From: Rhodospirillales bacterium
GTDB taxonomy: Bacteria > Pseudomonadota > Alphaproteobacteria > Rhodospirillales > WMHbin7
DNA length: 64,000 nucleotides
Direction: 5' to 3'
Assembly: GCA_016214125.1 (NCBI GenBank)
Contig: JACRPC010000023.1
Span: 1-64,000, forward strand
In this document: positions 33,329-41,822 of the stretch, piece by piece
Numbering within the stretch: position 1 is the stretch's first letter
How the letters are laid out: every line of letters starts with the position of its first letter
Position numbers and translations under genes: made by a program
Notes under the pieces: model-generated
Database searches by the model: none
What the model saw: only the letters and a program-made list of their open reading frames with translations
What the model was told of the DNA's origin: nothing

Positions 33329-34159
33329 ATGATGCCGATGCGGCTGGCAGGGCTGGTTCTGGCGTTTGGGCTGTTCGCGGGAACGGCCCAAGCGGTGACC
33401 AACGCCACCCGGCCGGTGGAATCGGTGATCGATCCCACCATCTTCCGCATCGACGAGAAGGCGTTCCTGGGCGTCAAGCTGGACGGCGCCACCCGCTTTC
33501 AAGACACCGAAGGCCGGGAGTTCCGTCTGGCCGACAAGCTGGGCAAGCCTCTGATCCTGGTGCTGGCCTATTACCAGTGCGACGGCACCTGCTCGGTGGT
33601 CAACGACGACCTGAAAAGCCGGCTCGTCAAGGCCAGCCGCATCAAGGCCGGCCGCGATTTCGAGGTGCTGACGGCGAGCTTCGACAAGAACGACACCCCG
33701 GCCACCCTAGCCGCCTTCGCCAAGGAGCTGGCGCTGCCCACCGAGATGGCCAAGGGCTGGACGCTGGCCACCTTTGCCGATCCCCAGGCGATCAAGCCCT
33801 TCGCCGACACGCTGGGCTTCAAGTTCTTCTGGTCGGCGCGCGACCGCATCTTCTTCCATCCCGGCGTCTACGCGGTGCTGACCGCCGAGGGACGGGTGGC
33901 CCGCTTCCTTTACGCGCTCACCGCCGACGCCAAGGACATCGAACTGGCCGTCACCGAGGCCGAAGGCAACAAGATTTCGGTGGCCCGGGCCTTCGATTAC
34001 GCCATCGGCCTTTGCTACAGCTACAATTTCCAGGATGGTCGCTACACCATCAACCTGCCTGTGATCATCGCCGGCGCCTCGCTGCTGCTCGGCATTATGT
34101 CTTTCGCGGTCTCGGCGTTCATCTATCGGCGCCGGCATTTGAGAGAGGGAACGACATGA
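33329..34159 (+). CDS. SCO1/SenC family protein with C-terminal membrane anchor
   Basis: This 276-residue protein has a signal peptide (LAGLVLAFGLFAGTAQA), a thioredoxin-like Sco domain with CDGTC as the copper-binding pair and FHPGVYAVL supplying the His, and a C-terminal membrane helix (about residues 243-263) where ordinary Sco proteins have an N-terminal anchor. It probably loads CuA of the subunit II encoded next. Its stop overlaps the coxII start (ATGA). The sequence is clearly different from the Sco protein encoded before cobB. Confidence 0.9.
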   Translation: MMPMRLAGLVLAFGLFAGTAQAVTNATRPVESVIDPTIFRIDEKAFLGVKLDGATRFQDTEGREFRLADKLGKPLILVLAYYQCDGTCSVVNDDLKSRLVKASRIKAGRDFEVLTASFDKNDTPATLAAFAKELALPTEMAKGWTLATFADPQAIKPFADTLGFKFFWSARDRIFFHPGVYAVLTAEGRVARFLYALTADAKDIELAVTEAEGNKISVARAFDYAIGLCYSYNFQDGRYTINLPVIIAGASLLLGIMSFAVSAFIYRRRHLREGTT

Positions 34160-34905
34160 CGAAGACGTTGAAGAACGCGCTGCTCGGCTTCGTGCTGGCC
34201 GGCCTTCCCGGCCTGGCCTGGGCGGCCCCGGCCGCGACGAAGAAGAACGATTACGCCATCGATCCGGCGGTCGGCTGGGATCACCTGTGGAACGAGCTTT
34301 TGATCGACATCATGGTGATCGGCGTCGTCTTCGGCATCGCCGCCATCTACATGCTGATCAAGTATCGGGCCACCAGCCCCGACCAGGTGGGCAGCGGTCC
34401 GAAATTCTCCAACGCCCAGGCCTGGGCCTGGGCCTTGATCCCGGCGGCGATCTTCATGGCCGACGACTTCTTCCTCTCCGCCAAGGGCTGGACGCTGTGG
34501 AACGTCTACCGCCGGGTGCCCGACAACGCGCTCGAGGTCAAGCTGATGGCCCGCCAATGGCAGTGGGAGTTCGATTACGGCCAGGGCGTGGTCACCAACG
34601 AGCTGACGGTTCCGGTCGGCCGGCCGGTGGTTCTGCGCATGACCGCCGAGGACGTCATCCACTCCTTCTTCATGCCCGGCTACCGGGTGAAGGAAGACGT
34701 GATGCCCGGTCGCGTCACCTACATCTGGTTCCTGCCCAACAAGCCGGGCAAGGTGGTGGCGCTGTGCACCGAGTTCTGTGGCACCGCGCACGCCGACATG
34801 TTCACCGACGTCATCGCGGTGCCCGAGGCCGAGTTCAATGCCTGGTTGGCCTCGAAGGCCAAGAAGGCCGACGCTTCGCCCGTCCCCGCCAACCGGAATT
34901 CGTAA
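34156..34905 (+). CDS. coxB: cytochrome c oxidase subunit II
   Basis: This 249-residue protein has a signal sequence, two membrane helices (about residues 45-70 and 88-108) and a periplasmic cupredoxin domain. The CuA motif CTEFCGTAHADM is complete (two Cys, Glu carbonyl, His, Met), so it accepts electrons from a c-type cytochrome and is not a quinol oxidase. The aromatic patch RQWQWEFDY is the cytochrome c docking and electron-entry segment. There is no fused cytochrome c domain. coxI follows 13 nt later. Confidence 0.95.
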   Translation: MTKTLKNALLGFVLAGLPGLAWAAPAATKKNDYAIDPAVGWDHLWNELLIDIMVIGVVFGIAAIYMLIKYRATSPDQVGSGPKFSNAQAWAWALIPAAIFMADDFFLSAKGWTLWNVYRRVPDNALEVKLMARQWQWEFDYGQGVVTNELTVPVGRPVVLRMTAEDVIHSFFMPGYRVKEDVMPGRVTYIWFLPNKPGKVVALCTEFCGTAHADMFTDVIAVPEAEFNAWLASKAKKADASPVPANRNS

Positions 34906-34918
34906 GGGAGTGACGACA

Positions 34919-36502
34919 ATGGGCGCCCTGCTTAAGGAATGGGTTTTCACCACCGACCACAAGCGGGTCGGCATCCTCTATCTCATCGGTTCGATCGCCG
35001 CCTTCCTGGTGGCCGGGCTGATGGCCATGCTGATGCGGCTCGAGCAATCGACCGTCGGCCTCAACATCGCCACCTCGCCCGACGACTACAACGTCTGGCT
35101 CTATTTCCACGGCGCGGCGATGATCCTGGGCTTCCTCATTCCCGGCCTGACCGGCTTCTTCGCCAACTTCCTCATCCCGCTGCAGATCGGGGCCCGCGAC
35201 GTCGCCTTCCCCAGGCTCAACTCCTTCTCGGTCTGGCTGTTCTGGGCCGGCATCGTGGTGGCGCTCCTCACCTTCGTCATCCCCGACAAGCCCGACGTGA
35301 TGTGGACCGGCTATCCGCCCTATTCGGTCAAGACCCTGGGCAACACCGCCTTCTACGTCTTCACCGTGCATCTGATCGGCTTCTCGTCGATCTTGGCCTC
35401 GATCAACTTCATCGTCACCATCATCTACATGCGGGCGCCGGGCATGGGCTGGAACCAGATGAACATGTTCGTCTGGTGCACCTTCGGCGCCTTCATCATC
35501 CAGCTCGTCTTCGTCCCCGTGCTGGCCGCCGCCGTCACCATGCTGCTGTTCGACAAGTATCTGGGCACCAACTTCTTCAATCCGGCTCAGGGCGGCGACG
35601 TGCTCCTTTATCAGAACCTGTTCTGGTTCTACTCGCACCCGGCGGTGTACGTGATCTTCCTGCCCGCCGTCGGCATCCTCTTCGACGTCATCGCCGCCAT
35701 GGGCAAGAACCGGGTATTCAACTACAAGGCCGCCGTCTATGGCGGCGTCTTCGGCATCGTGCTGATCACCGGCGAGGTCTGGGTGCACCATCTCTACGTT
35801 GCCGGCATGCCCGATTGGCTGCGCATCGGCCAGATGGTGACGACGCTCCTGATCTCGGTGCCGGTGGGCCTGTTGGTGATCTCGCTCTGGGGCTCGCTCT
35901 ATCGGGCGGCGATCACCTTCAACACGGCGATGATGTACGCCGCGGCCTGTCTGTTCCTGTTGTTGGTGGGCGGCCTGACCGGCATTCCGCTGGCGATGAC
36001 GGTGCTCACCGTCAATCTCTCGGAAACCGCCTTCGTCCACGCCCACTTCCACTTCGTCATGGCGCTGTTCGCCGCCTTCGCCATGTTCGCCGGCGTCTAT
36101 TTCTGGTTCCCCAAGATGACCGGACGGCTGGCCGACGGTCCCCTGGCGACCATCACCTTCTGGATGAACCTGATCGGGGTCAACATCACCTTCTGGCCCC
36201 TGTTCATCATCGGCTTTCGGGGCATGCCGCGCCGCTATTACGACTACGCGATGTTCCCCGAATTCCAGCCCTACCACCAAGTGGCGACCGTGGGCGCGCT
36301 CATCACCGGCACGGCGATGGCGCTGATGGTCATCAACTGGATCTGGGCGGCCGCCAAGGGCAAGAAGGCCGAGAACGGCAATCCCTGGCGGGCGAAGTCC
36401 TTGGAATGGACGCACGCCGATTGTCCGGCCGGACCGGGCAACTTCCCCGGCCCCGATCCCAAGCTCGACGCCGACTGGACGCCTTACAACTACGCGAAAT
36501 AG
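34919..36502 (+). CDS. coxA: cytochrome c oxidase subunit I
   Basis: This 527-residue catalytic subunit has 12 helices and binds heme a, heme a3/o3 and CuB. Ligands are seen: HGAAMI (low-spin heme His), SHPAVYV (CuB His and cross-linked Tyr), HHLYVAG (two CuB His) and HAHFHFVMA (both heme His). At the end of the D-channel the sequence is FYSHPAVYV, i.e. the YS motif with no Glu, which places it among A2-type heme-copper oxidases. Proton pumping at normal stoichiometry is expected for A2 enzymes. Confidence 0.97.
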   Translation: MGALLKEWVFTTDHKRVGILYLIGSIAAFLVAGLMAMLMRLEQSTVGLNIATSPDDYNVWLYFHGAAMILGFLIPGLTGFFANFLIPLQIGARDVAFPRLNSFSVWLFWAGIVVALLTFVIPDKPDVMWTGYPPYSVKTLGNTAFYVFTVHLIGFSSILASINFIVTIIYMRAPGMGWNQMNMFVWCTFGAFIIQLVFVPVLAAAVTMLLFDKYLGTNFFNPAQGGDVLLYQNLFWFYSHPAVYVIFLPAVGILFDVIAAMGKNRVFNYKAAVYGGVFGIVLITGEVWVHHLYVAGMPDWLRIGQMVTTLLISVPVGLLVISLWGSLYRAAITFNTAMMYAAACLFLLLVGGLTGIPLAMTVLTVNLSETAFVHAHFHFVMALFAAFAMFAGVYFWFPKMTGRLADGPLATITFWMNLIGVNITFWPLFIIGFRGMPRRYYDYAMFPEFQPYHQVATVGALITGTAMALMVINWIWAAAKGKKAENGNPWRAKSLEWTHADCPAGPGNFPGPDPKLDADWTPYNYAK

Positions 36503-36586
36503 AGTGGTTCCAGGGGGCGGGAGGCAACTCTCGCCCCTTCGGCCACTTGACCAAAGTAAAGGCATTGCCAAGGAGCCGCCGGCAGG

Positions 36587-36685
36587 ATGAAACTGAGCAA
36601 ATGGGTCCTGGCCGTTGTTCTGCTGATCTTTGCGGTGGCGATGTTCGCCAGCATCATGGTGAAAGTGGCCCGGCACGGACCATGA
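36587..36685 (+). CDS. 32-residue single-helix membrane peptide in the cox operon
   Basis: An ATG behind AAGGAG opens a 33-codon frame whose product begins MKLSKWVLAVVLLIFAVAMF and ends in VARHGP, a single hydrophobic helix with a basic N-terminus. It lies between coxI and ctaB on the same strand. Small one-helix peptides in this position occur as oxidase subunit IV or assembly peptides. The size, the ribosome site and the composition support a real gene; its role is inferred. Confidence 0.65.
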   Translation: MKLSKWVLAVVLLIFAVAMFASIMVKVARHGP

Positions 36686-36719
36686 AGCCGATAACGGCCC
36701 GAAGGCCGAGGGGGCGACG

Positions 36720-37577
36720 ATGACATTCTTGAATTATCTCGAACTGCTCAAGCTGCGCATCGGGGTTGTGATCGCGCTTACCGCCGTGGTCGGCTATCTG
36801 GCGGTGGCCGAACGGGTGAGCGCCGTTCAAATCGTCCTTTTGGTGCTGGCCATGCTGATGGGCTCGGCCGCCTCGTCGGTCTTCAATCACTATTACGACC
36901 GCGACATCGATCGCAAGATGCATCGCACCGCCAACCGGCCGATGGCGCGCGACCTGCTCGTTCACCCCACCCGCGTGCTGTGGATGGCGGCGGCGCTTCT
37001 GGTGCTGGGCCTTTCGCTGGCCCTGTTCGCCTTCAACAGCGCGGTGGCGCTGCATCTGTTCCTGGGCTCCTTCTTCTACGGCATCGTCTACACGGTCTGG
37101 CTCAAGCGCCGCACCTGGCTCAACATCGTCATCGGCGGCGCCGCCGGCAGCTTCGCCGTGCTGGCCGGGGCGGCGGCGGTCAATCCGCAAAGCTGGTTCC
37201 TGCCGATGCTGCTGGCGATCGTGCTTTTCCTGTGGACGCCGTCGCACTTCTGGAGCCTCGCCATTCTTCTGAAGGACGATTACGCCAAGGCCGGGGTGCC
37301 GATGCTGCCGGTGCTGGTGGGCGAGAAACGCACCGCCCAGAGCATCTTGTTCAATAGCCTGTTGCTGGTCGGCGCCTCGCTTCTGCCCTGGGGGCTGGGC
37401 CTTTTGGGTCCCACGTACGGCGCCCTGGCGGCGCTGTCGGGCGCCGCCTTCCTGTGGGCCAATCTCAAGCTTCTGCAGACGCCCCACGACCGGCGCTGGG
37501 CGCGCATCAACTTCTTCGGCTCGATGCAGCATCTGCTGGCGATCTTTATCGCCATCATCTTGGACGTGCATCTTTAG
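36720..37577 (+). CDS. ctaB: protoheme IX farnesyltransferase (heme O synthase)
   Basis: This 285-residue UbiA-type prenyltransferase with about nine membrane helices converts heme B to heme O for the oxidase. The first aspartate-rich motif is NHYYDRDIDRKM and the second is the LKDDYAKAGVPMLPV loop; RTANRPMARD is also typical. Its start is set by GAGGGGGCGACG. It closes the cox operon and is followed by a hairpin. A heme A synthase (CtaA) is not in the window. Confidence 0.95.
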   Translation: MTFLNYLELLKLRIGVVIALTAVVGYLAVAERVSAVQIVLLVLAMLMGSAASSVFNHYYDRDIDRKMHRTANRPMARDLLVHPTRVLWMAAALLVLGLSLALFAFNSAVALHLFLGSFFYGIVYTVWLKRRTWLNIVIGGAAGSFAVLAGAAAVNPQSWFLPMLLAIVLFLWTPSHFWSLAILLKDDYAKAGVPMLPVLVGEKRTAQSILFNSLLLVGASLLPWGLGLLGPTYGALAALSGAAFLWANLKLLQTPHDRRWARINFFGSMQHLLAIFIAIILDVHL

Positions 37578-37592
37578 GACGAGTTATTCGCC

Positions 37593-37620
37593 CCGGCGCT
37601 CTTGTCAAGCGAGGCGCCGG
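37593..37620 (+). terminator. hairpin after ctaB
   Basis: CCGGCGC (37593-37599) pairs with GCGCCGG (37614-37620) around a 14-nt loop, 16 nt after the ctaB stop, followed by AGCTTAATCTT. It probably ends the cox operon transcript. Confidence 0.6.
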
Positions 37621-37636
37621 AGCTTAATCTTAGAGC

Positions 37637-37879
37637 GTGAAACCGGCGGACAATCTTGTCTTGGAGCCTCTGCGCGCCATCCGTGCCGATGTGACGGAGA
37701 TGCGTGATCTTCAACGCGATCATTGCTTGCGCCTGACACGGATCGAAACGGAGGTGGTTGGCCTTCGGCGCGATCAGGTGAGCGACGCCGAGACGGTCGT
37801 TCATTTCGAGACCCGTCTTGATCGGCCCCGCGACGACGTCGAGCGCATCAAGCGCCGGCTCGATATTCAGGACGCCTGA
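37637..37879 (+). CDS. small coiled-coil hypothetical protein
   Basis: This charged protein of 80 residues has a heptad-like pattern (RAIRADVTEMRDLQRDHCLRLTRIETEV) predicting a coiled coil. The start is GTG, without a strong ribosome site. Small alphaproteobacterial proteins of this pattern are common and uncharacterised. It sits between the ctaB terminator and a convergent Sel1 gene, 9 bp from the latter's stop. Confidence 0.55.
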   Translation: MKPADNLVLEPLRAIRADVTEMRDLQRDHCLRLTRIETEVVGLRRDQVSDAETVVHFETRLDRPRDDVERIKRRLDIQDA

Positions 37880-37888
37880 ACCGACCTT

Positions 37889-38980
37889 TCACTTCCCTTC
37901 GACCAATTGGCAGGCGACCTTGCGGGCGGCGAGCGACGCGCACAGCCGCTCGGCAACGTCACGGCCCTCGAAGGGGCCAAGCCGGGCCTGATAGCTCTTG
38001 TCGGGCTGGCGCAGCACCGCCAGGCGCTGGGCGCGCAGAAGATCGGCGTTGTCGTTGCGGATCTGGCCGGCTTGGCGGGCCACGTCCTGCTGGCTGGCGC
38101 CCTGGGCGATGCGGACATGCCAGGAGGCGGTGGGGGCGGCGGGCAGCGGCGGCGGGGCGACCGCGACCGGCGGCGGCAGGGGTGGTTGAGCGGCGGGCGC
38201 GCCAATCGTCGGCAGGGCGGCCAGGGACGGAGGCAACGGCGCCGTTTGCGGGGCCGCTGCGACGGGTGGCGCGGAGGCCACGGCCTGGGGCGGCACCGCC
38301 TCGTCGCCCGGCTTCCAGTTCTGGAACAGCGCTTGCGCGGCCTTGAGTTGGTCGGGGCCTAGGGTGCGGGCGATCTCGTCCCGCGCCGTGGCCGATTCCC
38401 GATCGCCCTTGGCGGCGGCCAGATTGAAATAGAGATGGGCGCGCACCGGATCGATCGGCACGCCCGAGCCGTTCTGATAGGCCAGCGCCAGATTGTACTG
38501 GGCATTGACGTCGCCGGCCTGGGCACCCTTGCGGAACCAGGCGGCGGCCTGGACCGGATCGCGCTCGACACCGGTGCCGCTGGCGTAGGCGAAGCCTAGA
38601 TTGTTGATGGCGTGGACATGGCCCTGGTTGGCGGCGCGGCGGAACCAGACCAGCGCCTCGTCGAGATCCATCGGGACGCCCTTGCCCTGGGCCAGAATGT
38701 CGCCCAGGGCGAACTGGGCGGCCGGATTGTTCTGCAGCGCGGCGCGTTGATACCATTTGCGCGCCTCGCCCAGATCGTTCGGCACCCCTTTGCCCTGGCT
38801 GTACATGGTGCCCAGCAGAAGCTGGGCGTTGGCGTCGCCTTGCTCGGCCAAAGGCAGAAATTCGTAGAAGGCCGCTTCGTATTCGCCCTTCTTCAATTTC
38901 TCGACCCCGCCGGCCAGATCGGCCAGGGCCGATCCGGCGGCGAGCAGGAACGCCAGCAAAAGGCCGGCGGCGGCCTTCAT
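37889..38980 (-). CDS. secreted Sel1-repeat protein with C-terminal SPOR domain
   Basis: This 363-residue protein has a signal peptide (KAAAGLLLAFLLAAGSALA), at least four Sel1-like repeats of about 36 residues (for example AQLLLGTMYSQGKGVPNDLG and AINNLGFAYASGTGVERD), an Ala/Pro-rich linker (about 230-285) and a C-terminal SPOR domain (WHVRIAQG to the end) that binds denuded peptidoglycan. Such proteins work at the envelope or division site. Its ATG overlaps the stop of the upstream GST gene (ATGA). Confidence 0.9.
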   Translation of the reverse strand: MKAAAGLLLAFLLAAGSALADLAGGVEKLKKGEYEAAFYEFLPLAEQGDANAQLLLGTMYSQGKGVPNDLGEARKWYQRAALQNNPAAQFALGDILAQGKGVPMDLDEALVWFRRAANQGHVHAINNLGFAYASGTGVERDPVQAAAWFRKGAQAGDVNAQYNLALAYQNGSGVPIDPVRAHLYFNLAAAKGDRESATARDEIARTLGPDQLKAAQALFQNWKPGDEAVPPQAVASAPPVAAAPQTAPLPPSLAALPTIGAPAAQPPLPPPVAVAPPPLPAAPTASWHVRIAQGASQQDVARQAGQIRNDNADLLRAQRLAVLRQPDKSYQARLGPFEGRDVAERLCASLAARKVACQLVEGK

Positions 38981-39588
38981 GCGGGCGGGTGGGTTTCGGC
39001 GAAAGCGGGCAGGGCCTCGGCCCGGGCCAGGGCGGCCTCGATCTTGGGCAGGGCGAGGCCGTCCAGCGTCTCGGGGGCAACGATCTTCATGAAGCTGATG
39101 CCGGCGGCCAGGGTGACGTCGGCCTGCGAAAGCCTGTCGCCGGCCAGCCAGGGCGATCCCGCCAGCGTCTCGAGCGCCACCAGGCCGTCGCGCGCCTGGG
39201 CACGGCACTGCTCGAAAATCGGCGGGTGGAAGGCTTCCGGCGGACGGCGGGTCTTTTCGGTGTAAAGGGCGATGGTCTTTTCCATCACCCCCAAGCCCAG
39301 CGCCACCAGGCGCAGCACCTGACGCCGGGCCGCGCCCTTGGCCGGCACCAGCGCCCGCTCGGGCCCGACGATCTCGTCCAGGTAATCGAGGATGAAGCCG
39401 CTTTCGATCAGAGTCTCGGAATCATCGACCACCAGCGCCGGCACCCGGCCCAGGGGGTTGTGGGCGGTGACGCCCGGCCGGTCGTTGATGGTCGAGATCG
39501 ACTTGTTCTCGAAAGGGATGCCCAGCAGCTTGAGCGAAATCGCCACCCGGCGCACGAAGGGCGATTGATAGCGGCCAACCAGAATCAT
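38977..39588 (-). CDS. glutathione S-transferase family protein
   Basis: This 203-residue cytosolic protein has an N-terminal thioredoxin-like domain (MILVGRYQSPFVRRVAISLKL, with Ser in the YQSPFVRR active-site segment, then NPLGRVPAL and the ESGFILDYLDE glutathione-binding segment) and a C-terminal helical domain (WLAGDRLSQADVTLA). It is likely a glutathione-dependent transferase or lyase; substrate unknown. AGGAGTCCGTCG precedes the ATG. It lies downstream of the Nudix gene and upstream of the Sel1 gene on the same strand. Confidence 0.92.
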   Translation of the reverse strand: MILVGRYQSPFVRRVAISLKLLGIPFENKSISTINDRPGVTAHNPLGRVPALVVDDSETLIESGFILDYLDEIVGPERALVPAKGAARRQVLRLVALGLGVMEKTIALYTEKTRRPPEAFHPPIFEQCRAQARDGLVALETLAGSPWLAGDRLSQADVTLAAGISFMKIVAPETLDGLALPKIEAALARAEALPAFAETHPPA

Positions 39589-39602
39589 CGACGGACTCCT
39601 TT

Positions 39603-40142
39603 CTAGAGCGGTCCGGTGTAATCGGCGGGAACGCCGAAGGGGGTGAAGCCGGCCTTGCCTTCGACCACCTTCCAGTGGCGCAGCGCCCAGCCGACATTGG
39701 GATAGGCCAGATCGTTCCAGGGAATGTCGTCCCAGCGCAGCAGCGCCGTCTCCAGGCTTTCCGGGCCGGGCGCGTGACCGGGTTCGGTCAGGCGGGCGCG
39801 GTAGATCATGTGGACCTGGCCGATGCGCGGCACATTGTAGAGCGCCAGCAGATCGTCGAGGACAATCTTGGCGCGGGCCTCTTCCCAGCTTTCGCGGATG
39901 GCACCCTGCTCGGTCGTCTCGCCCATTTCCAGGTAACCGGCCGGCATCGTCCAATAGCCGCGTCGGGGCGGAATGGCGCGCCGGCACAGCAGGAACCGGT
40001 CGTCCAGGGTGCAGACGGCGCCGACGATAATGCGGGGGTTTTCGTAATCGATGAAGCCGCAACTATCGCAAACCCGGCGCGGGCGATCATCGCCCTCCGG
40101 AATTTTTTGCGAAAAGCTCTTTTCGCGGCCCATCTCGTTCAT
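39603..40142 (-). CDS. Nudix hydrolase
   Basis: This protein of 179 residues has a short zinc-ribbon-like start (RRVCDSCGFIDYENPR) and a full Nudix box, G-x5-E-x7-REXXEE, in the segment GYLEMGETTEQGAIRESWEE. It resembles the NADH-pyrophosphatase/ADP-ribose group; the exact nucleotide substrate is not evident. The start could be either ATG of MNEMGREK. The GST gene follows after 14 nt. Confidence 0.92.
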   Translation of the reverse strand: MNEMGREKSFSQKIPEGDDRPRRVCDSCGFIDYENPRIIVGAVCTLDDRFLLCRRAIPPRRGYWTMPAGYLEMGETTEQGAIRESWEEARAKIVLDDLLALYNVPRIGQVHMIYRARLTEPGHAPGPESLETALLRWDDIPWNDLAYPNVGWALRHWKVVEGKAGFTPFGVPADYTGPL

Positions 40143-40242
40143 AACGCCAGTGTGGCGGCGAAGCCGGCTTCGGGCAAGACGGAAACGCGCCCCGCAAGGG
40201 GCGCGCTTTCAACGAATCGCCAAGGAAAAGAACCGGGCCGAT

Positions 40243-40482
40243 CTAGGCGCGGATGTCGACGTATTGGCCACGGCTGTTGTTGGCGGCGGCCTGACGCTGC
40301 GTTTCGGCGGTGCGTTCGGCCGAGGCCTGACGGGCATCGTCGGCCTGCTGCTGGCGGGTCTTGGCGACCTGCTCGGCGCGATCGGTGCGCCGCGCCTGGG
40401 TGTCGTTGTCGGCGATGCGGCGCTCGTATTGGAGCGCGTCGGTCGGACGACTGGCGGTGCCGCTAACGGTCGGATCGGCCAT
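40243..40482 (-). CDS. small Gln/Ala/Arg-rich protein, C-terminus GQYVDIRA
   Basis: This protein of 79 residues is hydrophilic and helical (ADNDTQARRTDRAEQVAKTR, ARQASAERTAETQRQA), with no cysteine and no membrane segment. The C-terminal GQYVDIRA resembles the last residues of YjfB-like motility proteins and the end of flagellar rod/hook proteins, and the gene directly follows a YjfB-like gene. I do not recognise a named family; a role at the flagellum is only a guess from context. Confidence 0.65.
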   Translation of the reverse strand: MADPTVSGTASRPTDALQYERRIADNDTQARRTDRAEQVAKTRQQQADDARQASAERTAETQRQAAANNSRGQYVDIRA

Positions 40483-40508
40483 CTTAACCCTCCATCTTCC
40501 CGTCCCGG

Positions 40509-40709
40509 CTAGGCCAGGACGTTAACCTTGGTCCCGCGCGAACCTTCGGACACCGGCTGGTTCTGCCCTCGAAGATTGTCAGTTGCCTGCTGCACCAAAG
40601 CGACCATCTGTTCTTCGGTCTGTTTGGCTTGCTTCAACACCTTGAGGCTTACGTGGTCCTTACCCAGGGCCGAACTGACGCCCGCAGCCGCGTTGATCAT
40701 ATCATCCAT
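40509..40709 (-). CDS. YjfB-like putative motility protein
   Basis: This 66-residue protein has the layout of the YjfB family: N-terminal helix, HVSLKVLKQAKQTEEQMVALVQ helix, and an extended tail ending in GTKVNVLA. Family members are associated with flagellar operons, function unknown. It precedes the small GQYVDIRA protein by 26 nt. No flagellar structural genes are present nearby. Confidence 0.7.
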   Translation of the reverse strand: MDDMINAAAGVSSALGKDHVSLKVLKQAKQTEEQMVALVQQATDNLRGQNQPVSEGSRGTKVNVLA

Positions 40710-40807
40710 GTTCTATGGCTCCTTGGTTTCTCCAAGACTGCTCATAATACGCCCGAAGCGCTTGATTGGCAAGGAAATTGCCAGCCGATAAAGAAAACCA
40801 AGCCGAA

Positions 40808-41719
40808 TCAAGGCTCCCAATAGGGGCGGGGACCGAAGCGGGCGGCCAGATAATCGATGAAAACCCGCACTTTGGCCAACAAATGGCGCCCATGCGGATA
40901 GACGGCGTAGATGCCGCTGCCGGAAACCTCGTAGCCGGGCAGGGCCAATTCCAGCCGCCCGGCCCGCAAATCGTCGCCGACCAGGAAGGAGGGCATCGGC
41001 GCGATCCCCAGCCCGGCCAGCATGGCCTCGCGCAGGATGTCGCCGTTGTTGGCGCGCAGGCTGCCGGCTACCCGCACCGTCTCCACGCCCTCAGGGCCGG
41101 TGAAGCGCCAATCCTCGGCCGGGGCGGTGTAGGAATAGATCAGGCAATTATGATCCTTGAGCTGGGCGGGCCTGCTGGGCTTGCCCCTTTTACGGAAATA
41201 ATCGGGCGCGCCGCAAAGCAGGCGGCGGCTGTCGGCCAGCTTGCGCGCCACCAAGCTGGAATCGGGCATCTTGGTGATGCGGATCGCCAGATCGAAGCCC
41301 TCGTCAACCAGATCGACGACGCGGTCGTTAAGCGCCAGATCGATCGACACTTCCGGATGCTGGGCCAAAAAGTCGGGCAGAGCCGGGCCCAAATGGCGCA
41401 CGCCGAAACTCATCGGCGCGTTGACGCGCAAAAGGCCGCGCGGTGCCTCGACCAAGGCGCTCATCGCCCGGTCGGCCTCGGCCGCCTCGGCCAGGATGCG
41501 AGCCGCCCGTTCGTAATAGGCGGCGCCGGCGTCGGTCAGGCTGAGGCGCCGGGTGGTGCGGTTGAGAAGCCGTACGCCCAGACGATCCTCAAGCTTGGCC
41601 AATTGCTTGCTGATCGCCGATTTGGAAAGGCCCAAGGCGCTGGCGGCGGCCGAGAATCCCTTTTCCTCGACCACGCGGGCGAAGATCGCCATGCCGCTCA
41701 AATTGCCGAGATTCTCCAT
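40808..41719 (-). CDS. LysR-type transcription regulator
   Basis: This 303-residue regulator has an N-terminal winged helix (FARVVEEKGFSAAASALGLSKSAISKQLAKLEDRLG) and a periplasmic-binding-protein-like effector domain. It belongs to the CrgA/DsdC-like branch (GLLRVNAPMSFG). ATG 41719 follows GGGGGCGAC; nine more codons are open upstream. It diverges from a pirin gene with 103 bp between the starts, so it very probably controls that gene, as LysR-pirin pairs usually do. Confidence 0.93.
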   Translation of the reverse strand: MENLGNLSGMAIFARVVEEKGFSAAASALGLSKSAISKQLAKLEDRLGVRLLNRTTRRLSLTDAGAAYYERAARILAEAAEADRAMSALVEAPRGLLRVNAPMSFGVRHLGPALPDFLAQHPEVSIDLALNDRVVDLVDEGFDLAIRITKMPDSSLVARKLADSRRLLCGAPDYFRKRGKPSRPAQLKDHNCLIYSYTAPAEDWRFTGPEGVETVRVAGSLRANNGDILREAMLAGLGIAPMPSFLVGDDLRAGRLELALPGYEVSGSGIYAVYPHGRHLLAKVRVFIDYLAARFGPRPYWEP

Positions 41720-41822
41720 GTCGCCCCCGTTTCCGTACAAAAACAATCATATTCCTAATGGCGGGATTGTCCACCGGAAGACAGGGACGATGTATGATCC
41801 AGCAATCGCCAAGGAGGCGGCC

